NCBI GenBank assembly: GCA_002780065.1
Contig: PEWQ01000140.1
Coordinates: 1-7,744, forward strand
From: Candidatus Hydrogenedentes bacterium CG07_land_8_20_14_0_80_42_17
GTDB lineage: Bacteria > UBA8481
Length of the DNA stretch: 7,744 bases
Direction: 5' to 3'
The position numbers and the translations under genes were made by a program. Position 1 is the first letter of the stretch; every line of letters starts with the position of its first letter. The notes under the pieces were generated by a model. It did not search any database. It was not told the origin of the DNA and saw nothing but the letters and a program-made list of their open reading frames with translations. This document shows positions 1 through 5,319 of the stretch, piece after piece.

Positions 1-1796
1 CCGGGAAGATCCTTTGTTATACCCGAGCATCTGACGATTATACCGCCTAAACTTCCCGCACTTACTGAAACAATTACATTCGGATCCTCGAACCAAATCG
101 CTCCGTAAGTATCTGCATAGAAGAAAGCAAAACTCTTCGAACCTGCTGAAGTATCAAAGCCAAGTTCTCGAAATAGCGCGGCAGTCTGCTTTGAAAGTCG
201 ATACTCGATGTTGTAAGCGAATGTATCTCCAATCCACGAAGTAGTCGCAGTATCTCCAATCATCTTTCCATCAGAGCCAAAAAACTCTGTCGAAATAATC
301 GTTCTCGAAAATGCTTTAATTCCTGTTTCACTGTTAGAAATTCCTCTAGGCATAAATGGCGTATTCAAGTGCTGAGAGTCGGTTCTGACCGAGATCGAGA
401 CAGCGCCGGCCGGCTCTTTTGTCCAGATGTAAAATACCGCAGTATCGGTCGGTTCAAGAAGTCGGGTTGCGATAGAATAATTAGCTCCGGCTCCGGTTGT
501 GTCCACGCTGGCGGGTGGAGAGTCAACAGTCCCTCCCTGATTGAGAAGAATTATTGTAAAGGATTCGGATGAAGACGGAGCGATAGAGATACTCGCAGCA
601 GTGTCGGAAGGATCGAGAACGTTCGCATAATTCTGAGAAGCCGAAAGAATAAACGGAAACGGATAATAATAGAATGCGGAATCCGAGCCGGCTCGCGCAA
701 CCGCATAGAGGTACCACGTTGTATCGGAAAGGCCGGCTCCGAGTAGAAACGAACCGGATTCAGGAAGATTCTCTGCGAGCAGAGTCCCGTCAAATCCTGT
801 CGCATTAGAATCCGCATAGATGTCGAGTTTACGTGTGCGAGTGTCGCTTGCGTAAGCTCGCGCCTTTACCACGAAAGGTTTTGCGAGATTAACTCCGCCG
901 GGCGCAGAGAGCGGAGTATCGATGCGGATGTCGAGGCAGGACGGAAACTGGCTTGCAGAACGCGCAACGGAAGACAACCTGAACCTGTCGATTTTTCCTC
1001 TTGCAGAAAGTCCTTTCGTAATCGATAAGTCTCTGCTTCCAAGCTGAAACTCTTCAGCAAGAACATAAGTGTCGAAATCTGCAGTAGCCGCAAGCAACCC
1101 GTTTACATAAAGATTTATAATTCCTGCCGACCACGTAGCCGCAATATGATACCACTGCCCCGGATAAAGGAGCGGAGAATCAGTTTCGGTCGGGTAATCC
1201 GCTTCCGCATATTGGCCGGGCGATCTTGAAATAGCCCAATTCAGATTTCCATCTTCGAGAACTGAAAGAGAAGGATAGCCTCCTCCTGTTGCAGCATTAG
1301 GACGCTCATCCATAGTGAATAGCAATTCATAACTCTGATCTGAAGTGTAAACGAACGTGTCAGGTCTGTAATACATCTCAACAGTGCCTGCTGAGACCTG
1401 TTCGCCCGGATCAGTCCACCACGAATCCGAGTAAAGCGCGTAAGAGTTTGTATCCGAAAATAAAAGCGAACGTCCTGACAAATAGCCGGAATCATAAGAG
1501 ACAGATGACGCTACAGAATCGGCCAAAGTTGTATCTTCAAAGTTATCGAAGAGTAGCGTAAACCCATCTGAAGAGTAATACGGATCTGGGCTTGAGCCTA
1601 CACCTAAAACCGAAACAGGTTTTACAGAATAGCAGACGCTAATAGCAATAAAAAAAATGATAGCGGCAATTCCGAACTCTTTATGTTCCCCTAAATTACA
1701 ATTCATTCTAATCGATATTATTTTTCTTTCGAACAGAGTCAAGAGGAAAGAAACTTTTGGAGTTTCCCGAAAAAATAAAGCTCTCTTTTCTTTCAT
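1..1796 (-). CDS. Large exported or membrane-anchored protein with a LamG/ConA-like domain (partial, 3' end beyond the window)
   Basis: The minus-strand frame is open from an ATG at 1796 to the left edge, giving about 598 residues without a stop. The start has a GGGGTGA Shine-Dalgarno 4 nt away (GGGG 7 nt before ATG). A second in-frame ATG at 1706 (residue 31) has no good ribosome site but would place the hydrophobic segment (residues 41-57, AIIFFIAISVCYSV) where a signal peptide normally sits. Residues about 79-280 look like a LamG/concanavalin A-like jelly roll: FDNFED near 83-88, PGQWYHIAATW at 212-222, INLYVNG at 227-233, and a closing GKIDRFRLSSVARS at 267-280. Beyond that lies beta-rich sequence heavy in Ser, Thr, Asp and Gly, with few Cys, perhaps Ig-like. 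LamG domains commonly bind glycans or act in adhesion, and no catalytic motif is visible. It is divergent from the tRNA and unrelated to the translation operon. Coding status and the LamG call are fairly secure; the exact role is unknown. Confidence 0.82.
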   Translation of the reverse strand, partial: MKEKRALFFRETPKVSFLLTLFERKIISIRMNCNLGEHKEFGIAAIIFFIAISVCYSVKPVSVLGVGSSPDPYYSSDGFTLLFDNFEDTTLADSVASSVSYDSGYLSGRSLLFSDTNSYALYSDSWWTDPGEQVSAGTVEMYYRPDTFVYTSDQSYELLFTMDERPNAATGGGYPSLSVLEDGNLNWAISRSPGQYAEADYPTETDSPLLYPGQWYHIAATWSAGIINLYVNGLLAATADFDTYVLAEEFQLGSRDLSITKGLSARGKIDRFRLSSVARSASQFPSCLDIRIDTPLSAPGGVNLAKPFVVKARAYASDTRTRKLDIYADSNATGFDGTLLAENLPESGSFLLGAGLSDTTWYLYAVARAGSDSAFYYYPFPFILSASQNYANVLDPSDTAASISIAPSSSESFTIILLNQGGTVDSPPASVDTTGAGANYSIATRLLEPTDTAVFYIWTKEPAGAVSISVRTDSQHLNTPFMPRGISNSETGIKAFSRTIISTEFFGSDGKMIGDTATTSWIGDTFAYNIEYRLSKQTAALFRELGFDTSAGSKSFAFFYADTYGAIWFEDPNVIVSVSAGSLGGIIVRCSGITKDLP

Positions 1797-1833
1797 GCTC
1801 TCACCCCTGCCTCTCTCAAAGAACGTGTAAAAT

Positions 1834-1872
1834 AATTGAAAAATGAAAATTGGAAAAATAAAATTTTCAATT
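1834..1872. repeat. AT-rich inverted repeat in intergenic tract
   Basis: AATTGAAAA at 1834-1842 pairs exactly with TTTTCAATT at 1864-1872 around a 21-nt loop. The neighbouring sequence repeats related words (GAAAATTGG, AATTTGCA twice). It may be part of a dispersed low-complexity intergenic family, or simply AT-rich drift. No T-run follows in a position that would make it a standard terminator. Confidence 0.4.
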
Positions 1873-1919
1873 TGCACTTTCGAATTTGCAATTTCAAATA
1901 TGGAATTAGGTGTTGTGTC

Positions 1920-1937
1920 CCTCTAATTCCTCTAATT
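1920..1937. repeat. 9-bp tandem duplication CCTCTAATT x2
   Basis: Two exact head-to-tail copies of CCTCTAATT lie at 1920-1928 and 1929-1937. A near-inverse, GGAATTAGG, sits at 1902-1910. The repeat is short and could arise by slippage. No function is suggested. Confidence 0.5.
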
Positions 1938-1956
1938 AACATTGTAGTCACAAGCA

Positions 1957-1989
1957 CGTGCGCTGCGCGTCAATGGACGTCCTCGCACG
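1957..1989. other. GC-rich imperfect hairpin in AT-rich spacer
   Basis: CGTGCG (1957-1962) pairs with CGCACG (1984-1989). Inside it, GCGTC (1967-1971) pairs with GACGT (1976-1980), including one G-T pair, around the loop AATG. The hairpin lies beyond the ribF stop and upstream of the tRNA. It could slow leftward transcription leaving the operon, but no U-run follows on the minus strand, so it is not a standard intrinsic terminator. Confidence 0.4.
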
Positions 1990-2045
1990 AATGCCCCATT
2001 ATTTTCTTGATAATTTAAATATTGTGATTAAACTTTTTCCCACTT

Positions 2046-2119
2046 GCGCTCGTAGCTCAGCTGGATAGAGCAACAGCCTTCTAAGCTGTGGGCCCCAGGT
2101 TCGAGTCCTGGCGGGCGCA
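2046..2119 (+). tRNA. tRNA-Arg (anticodon UCU)
   Basis: A complete cloverleaf can be folded by eye. The acceptor stem GCGCTCG (2046-2052) pairs with CGGGCGC (2112-2118), with one G-U. The D stem is GCTC/GAGC (2055-2058, 2068-2071). The anticodon stem ACAGC/GCTGT (2073-2077, 2085-2089) closes loop CTTCTAA with anticodon TCT at 2080-2082. The variable loop has 5 nt, and the T stem CCAGG/CCTGG (2095-2099, 2107-2111) closes loop TTCGAGT. The discriminator base is A2119. CCA is not encoded, so a CCA-adding enzyme must complete it. The tRNA reads AGA and AGG arginine codons. Its 3' half is antisense to the end of ribF. A run of eight T at 2125-2132, inside ribF, could help end its transcription, but no hairpin precedes it apart from the tRNA itself. 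Confidence 0.97.
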
Positions 2120-3028
2120 AATAATTTTTTTTGCTTCTTCGATATCTTTTTTGATGCGGGCTTTCAGATCATCTTGAGATTTAAAATGTTCGACACTTCT
2201 AATTCTATTTAAAAAATCGACCTCGATTTTTGTATCATAAGTCAAATTTATCTTTGCATCATTTTCACTAATAATATGCACTTCAAATCTTCTCTCCTGT
2301 TTATCGAGAGTAGGCCGAGCTCCAATATGCGCAACTCCGTCTCCAATTCCTGTCTTCACAACATATACTCCATCGGATAATGCAGAAGGCGTCGGAACTA
2401 AATTCAAAGTTGGAAATCCAAGCTTCGAGCCTATGCCGTCGCCGGCCGTAACACTGCCGATAAAAGAATAATTTCTTCCCAAAAGCTCAGTCACTTTTTC
2501 TAGCTCGCCCTCGATAAGCATCTTTCTGACAATTGTAGAGCTTGCAACTTTACCTTCCCACATAACTTGTGGAACAACCGTAAGCTTATCTCCAAACCAA
2601 TTTTTCAGAAGCTGAGAATCTCCTCTCTTATCCTTACCGAATCTGAAATCAGAGCCAACCGCAATCGCCGAAGTTATGACCATCGAAAAAAATCTATCTA
2701 GAAAAACTTCCGCCGGCATTTCAAATAATTTTTTTCCAGCTTCGAGCTCAACAACAAAATCAATATTCAAATTCGAAAGAATTCTATCACGGATTTGAGG
2801 CTGCAGAATCTTTACAGGAGCTTTATCAGAAACAACACTTTCAGGTAAATCAGAGAAAGTTACCAGTGCGGTCTTCCCTTTCTTCGAAATTTCTTTTAAC
2901 TTTTTTAAAAGCTCAAGGTGTCCGATATGGAGCGCATCAAAGACTCCAATCGTTAAAGCAGAGACTTCAAGAATCGGAGATAAGTCATTAGAAAAAAAGT
3001 AATCTTGATTGATACTAATTAATTTCAT
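2081..3028 (-). CDS. ribF: Bifunctional riboflavin kinase / FMN adenylyltransferase
   Basis: This cytoplasmic enzyme converts riboflavin to FMN and then FAD, using ATP in both steps. It has 315 residues, close to the usual length of about 310. The N-terminal adenylyltransferase domain shows TIGVFDALHIGH (26-37), in which Ala replaces the Gly usual in the FDGVHxGH motif, VGSDFRFG (124-131), and SSTIVRKML (163-171) followed by LLGRNYSFIGSV (182-193). The C-terminal kinase domain shows GDGIGSKLGFPTLNL (196-210), GVYVV (220-224), IGARPT (235-240) and FEVHI (248-252). The ATG at 3028 has GGTGG just upstream, inside a predicted hairpin. It is the last gene of the operon, 74 nt after truB. Residues 304-315 (CARQDSNLGPTA) are encoded on the complement of tRNA-Arg and are not part of the conserved fold, which ends near the EEAKKII helix. 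The stop TAG (2081-2083) overlaps the anticodon bases. Identification is secure. Confidence 0.95.
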   Translation of the reverse strand: MKLISINQDYFFSNDLSPILEVSALTIGVFDALHIGHLELLKKLKEISKKGKTALVTFSDLPESVVSDKAPVKILQPQIRDRILSNLNIDFVVELEAGKKLFEMPAEVFLDRFFSMVITSAIAVGSDFRFGKDKRGDSQLLKNWFGDKLTVVPQVMWEGKVASSTIVRKMLIEGELEKVTELLGRNYSFIGSVTAGDGIGSKLGFPTLNLVPTPSALSDGVYVVKTGIGDGVAHIGARPTLDKQERRFEVHIISENDAKINLTYDTKIEVDFLNRIRSVEHFKSQDDLKARIKKDIEEAKKIICARQDSNLGPTA

Positions 3029-3102
3029 TTACCACCGCGCTTGTCACGCAGGAATAAGCCGGCGGCTACCATTCGAACGTCATTGCCATTACGTTTCGAA
3101 CT
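3029..3102 (-). promoter_or_regulatory. ribF leader with two predicted hairpins, one covering the ribosome-binding site
   Basis: This is the only long spacer in the operon. In the minus-strand RNA, GCCGCCG (3066-3060) can pair with CGGUGGU (3037-3031, two G-U pairs) and GCUU (3059-3056) with AAGC (3042-3039), leaving a 13-nt loop. The 3' arm GGUGGU is the only Shine-Dalgarno-like sequence before the ribF ATG. A second, nearer-truB hairpin joins TTCGAACGT (3072-3080) with ACGTTTCGAA (3091-3100), with one bulged base. The spacer is too short for, and lacks the shape of, an FMN riboswitch. Regulation is inferred, not shown. Confidence 0.4.
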
Positions 3103-4011
3103 CTACAACGGCTGAACAATCTTACGTTCGAGCATGGAGCCGCCGTGCCCAATTACTGCAACGGCAATTAAATTTCCTTCCTCATCAAGTACTCCGGTTC
3201 GCTCTCCAACCGGCTCCAGAGGGCGTACTATAAAGTCAATTGCTCTCAGAGGAATTCCTCTGCGAAGATTCATTGCTCCATTGAAATTAAGTTTAAAACA
3301 TTTCTTTTCATCGAAAATTCTCGACGGCGATACCAAAAAATCTTTTATATTTTCTACAGTCAAGTCAGATACTTTTACACTTGGAGTAAATTCTCCGATT
3401 GCCAGTCTGCGCAAAGTCTTGACGTGAGCTCCACAACCGAGCCGTTTTCCGAGGTCATGAGCTAGAGTGCGAAGATACATTCCCTTGCCGCATTTGACGT
3501 AAAAAAGAGCTTCAGGAGAATCAAATTTTAAAAGCTTGAGTTCATAAATAACAGTTTCACGCTCGGGCAGCTCTTTCATTTCTCCGCGGCGCGCAAATTC
3601 ATAAGAACGTTTGCCTTGAATCTTAATTGCTGAAAAAGCCGGCGGCACTTGCCTAACAGTTCCCCTGAATTCATCGAGTAAAGATTCCACTTTTTCGGAT
3701 GATAAATCAGATGTATCCTTTTCTGAAAGTGTCTTGCCTGTTGCATCATATGTGTCCGTCTCAATTCCAAATCTGACTACAGCTTCATAAATCTTTGAAA
3801 GGCTCATTACAAAATCCGAAAGTTTTGTCGCCGGCCCCAAAAGTAAAACCAGAAGCCCGCTCGCATCAGGATCCAACGTGCCGGCATGTCCCACTCTAAC
3901 TTTTTTTACAACAAGTCTAGAAACCTGTCGGACAATTTCTGCAGAAGAAGGTCCGCGTTCTTTATCGATTAATAATAGTCCGTTCAGATTCAATTTTTTT
4001 ACCTCACTCAC
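3103..4011 (-). CDS. truB: tRNA pseudouridine(55) synthase TruB
   Basis: TruB isomerises U55 in the T loop of nearly all tRNAs and also helps tRNA fold. The 302 residues match family length. The catalytic motif GHAGTLDPDASGLL is at 41-54 with nucleophile Asp47. KIYEAVVRFGIETDTYDATG (73-92) carries the active-site Tyr75. SAIKIQGKRSYEFARRG is at 127-143 and KGMYLRTLAHDLG, with conserved Arg181, at 176-188, followed by GCGAHVKTLRRLAIGEF. The last 80 or so residues fit a PUA-like RNA-binding tail. The frame opens with GTG at 4011, overlapping the nrnA stop by 4 nt (GTGA), which suggests translational coupling. An in-frame TTG at 3993 has a better Shine-Dalgarno (GAGGT, 7 nt spacing) and would give the typical short start M-N-L-N-G-L-L-L-I-D-K, so the true start may be 18 nt downstream. 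The function call is secure. Confidence 0.96.
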   Translation of the reverse strand: MSEVKKLNLNGLLLIDKERGPSSAEIVRQVSRLVVKKVRVGHAGTLDPDASGLLVLLLGPATKLSDFVMSLSKIYEAVVRFGIETDTYDATGKTLSEKDTSDLSSEKVESLLDEFRGTVRQVPPAFSAIKIQGKRSYEFARRGEMKELPERETVIYELKLLKFDSPEALFYVKCGKGMYLRTLAHDLGKRLGCGAHVKTLRRLAIGEFTPSVKVSDLTVENIKDFLVSPSRIFDEKKCFKLNFNGAMNLRRGIPLRAIDFIVRPLEPVGERTGVLDEEGNLIAVAVIGHGGSMLERKIVQPL

Positions 4012-4973
4012 TTAGCCGCCGAAAACAAATGAACAACCTTTTTACGCACTTCATCCAGAGTGCCGTCGACTGTGCACCCAGCCGCGGCTCGATGCCCGCC
4101 GCCTCCGAAATGTCTCGCAACTTCAGCGACATTGGTGTCATCTTTCGACCTGAAATTAACCTTAATTTTATTTTGATCGAGTTCTCTAAAAAGAATTGCA
4201 ACTCTGATTCCGCTTGCCGCTCTCAAAGAAGTAATAATGCCTTCAGTATCCTGTTCAGCAGCGCCCAGCTCGTCAAAATCAGATTTCAACAGATATGACC
4301 AGAGAATATTGCCTTCAATTTTTGAGCGCTCCATAGCGCGGCCCATCAGTCTAATTGCTGAAAGCGATTTCGATTCAAAAAAAGATGTCGCAACATCAAA
4401 CGGTTTCGCTCCCGCATCGATAAGCCGAGCCGCACATCTCATTGCGCGGCTGTCCGTATTCGACTGCTGAAATGACCACGAATCAGTAAAGACTCCAACA
4501 TAAAGCGGAAGCGCAATTGAAATATCCAACTCGATTTCCAGCTCATCCAAGAGCTCTAAAACAAGTACAGTCACAGACGCGGCTGAAGGGTCGTTCAGTC
4601 TGATGCCTTCAATATCACCTTCACCTTCATGATGATCGATTACAATTTTAGGAAGGGATTCAAACGTCTGCCTTGCCTTTCCAAGCCGGTCTTTGTAAGA
4701 GGTATCGAGCACAATCGCAAGATCGAATTCAATATTCGGAATTGGACGTCTCAAAAGAGAAATGTTAGGAATAAAATCATAAAGTGTAGGGAGTTCATCA
4801 GGCGCAAAATAATATATTTCTTTATTAATTTTTTTACCTGCTTCAATCAGCGCAATAGCGGCTCCAATCGAGTCGCCGTCTATCCGCTCATGAGAAGTCA
4901 ATAAAATCGATTTTGCATTGCTAATAGCATTAACAACTTCAAAACATTTTCTCATCGGACTATTTTTTTTCAT
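4008..4973 (-). CDS. nrnA: DHH/DHHA1 phosphoesterase, NrnA-type nanoRNase / pAp phosphatase
   Basis: Members of this family degrade 2-5-nt RNAs to mononucleotides and often dephosphorylate pAp; some act on cyclic dinucleotides. The 321 residues fit the family. The DHH domain shows SHERIDGDSIGA (27-38), VLD with Asp90, VIDHH at 111-115, and FTDSWSF (162-168), in which Asp164 completes the set of metal ligands. The DHHA1 substrate-binding domain ends with the glycine-rich FGGGGHRAAAG (289-299). No membrane segment or added CBS or GGDEF domain is present, so it is the short soluble form and not GdpP. The ATG at 4973 overlaps the end of rbfA by 14 nt. A second ATG at 4955 lies 4 nt after the rbfA stop. 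Neither has a strong ribosome site, so translation probably depends on coupling. A DHH gene between rbfA and truB is a recurrent bacterial arrangement. The exact substrate is inferred from the family. Confidence 0.9.
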   Translation of the reverse strand: MKKNSPMRKCFEVVNAISNAKSILLTSHERIDGDSIGAAIALIEAGKKINKEIYYFAPDELPTLYDFIPNISLLRRPIPNIEFDLAIVLDTSYKDRLGKARQTFESLPKIVIDHHEGEGDIEGIRLNDPSAASVTVLVLELLDELEIELDISIALPLYVGVFTDSWSFQQSNTDSRAMRCAARLIDAGAKPFDVATSFFESKSLSAIRLMGRAMERSKIEGNILWSYLLKSDFDELGAAEQDTEGIITSLRAASGIRVAILFRELDQNKIKVNFRSKDDTNVAEVARHFGGGGHRAAAGCTVDGTLDEVRKKVVHLFSAAK

Positions 4974-5298
4974 TCAGCAACTGGGTTATTCGAATAGCCG
5001 TCTCTGCGGTATGGTCAAGTTTGAAGATAAGTCTCGGAAGCAGACGAGTTTTAATCTTCGGAGCAATTTCATTTCGGATAAAGTTCGCGGCTCGATTCAG
5101 AGCATTCACAGATTCCTCCTGCTTCTCAGCCGAATCTAAAACGCTGATATGAATAACCGATTGCGAAAAATCGCTGGCAGTATCAACTGATACGACAGTT
5201 GTGAATCCAACGTGAGGGTCTTCAAGATCTTTCTGTATGACGTTTGCAACCTCTTCAAGAATCAACTGATTAACTCGTTCCATTCTTCGATTAGCCAT
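4960..5298 (-). CDS. rbfA: 30S ribosome-binding factor A
   Basis: RbfA is a small KH-fold protein that binds immature 30S subunits near the 16S rRNA 5' helix and supports late maturation and cold growth. The 112 residues match the family. Visible family features are the N-terminal MANRRMERVNQLILEEVA helix, KDLEDPHVGFTTVVSVDTA (23-41), the strand VIHISVL (48-54), LNRAANFIRNEIAPKI (67-82) and the LLPRLIFKLDHTAE segment (86-99), which matches the usual R-x-x-P-x-L-x-F pattern. The ATG at 5298 follows GAGG (5307-5310) with 8-nt spacing, and the gene begins 21 nt after infB. Its end overlaps nrnA. Identification rests on sequence pattern, length and position after infB together. Confidence 0.94.
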   Translation of the reverse strand: MANRRMERVNQLILEEVANVIQKDLEDPHVGFTTVVSVDTASDFSQSVIHISVLDSAEKQEESVNALNRAANFIRNEIAPKIKTRLLPRLIFKLDHTAETAIRITQLLNEKK

Positions 5299-5319
5299 TT
5301 AAATATCCTCAGTCGAAAA

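Larger units (their letters stand above)
1797..2045. other. AT-rich intergenic region with short self-similar repeats
   Basis: No credible gene lies here. The region should hold the promoters of the leftward LamG gene and of the rightward tRNA, but I see no convincing sigma70 pair for either: TTGATA at 2007-2012 lacks a well-spaced TATAAT. The stretch 1831-1910 is made of variants of AATTGAAAA, AATTTTCAA and AATTTGCAA, including AATTGAAAA (1834-1842) with its exact inverse TTTTCAATT (1864-1872). CCTCTAATT is repeated in tandem at 1920-1937. A GC-rich imperfect hairpin follows at 1957-1989. Confidence 0.6.

Noticed and set aside
369-1495. Several small frames on both strands within the left quarter
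   Set aside because: They all lie inside the single continuous minus-strand LamG frame, which has coherent domain patterns, whereas the small frames show none.
1836-2018. A 60-codon plus-strand frame beginning MKNENWKNKIF
   Set aside because: It is the translation of the AT-rich repeat tract, has no ribosome-binding site, and its lysine/asparagine-rich start is typical of such non-coding repeats.
2007-2035. Sigma70 promoter for tRNA-Arg using TTGATA at 2007
   Set aside because: At 16-18 bp spacing the -10 position lacks a TATAAT-like hexamer. The nearest candidate, GATTAA, is only 13 bp away.
2081-2119. Treating the ARQDSNLGP tail as proof that the ribF call is spurious
   Set aside because: That peptide alone often marks false genes over tRNAs, but here the preceding 303 residues carry all RibF motifs in order, so the gene is real and only its tail is tRNA-derived.
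3029-3102. FMN riboswitch upstream of ribF
   Set aside because: The spacer is only 74 nt, and I do not see the multi-stem RFN core. Only two simple hairpins are present.
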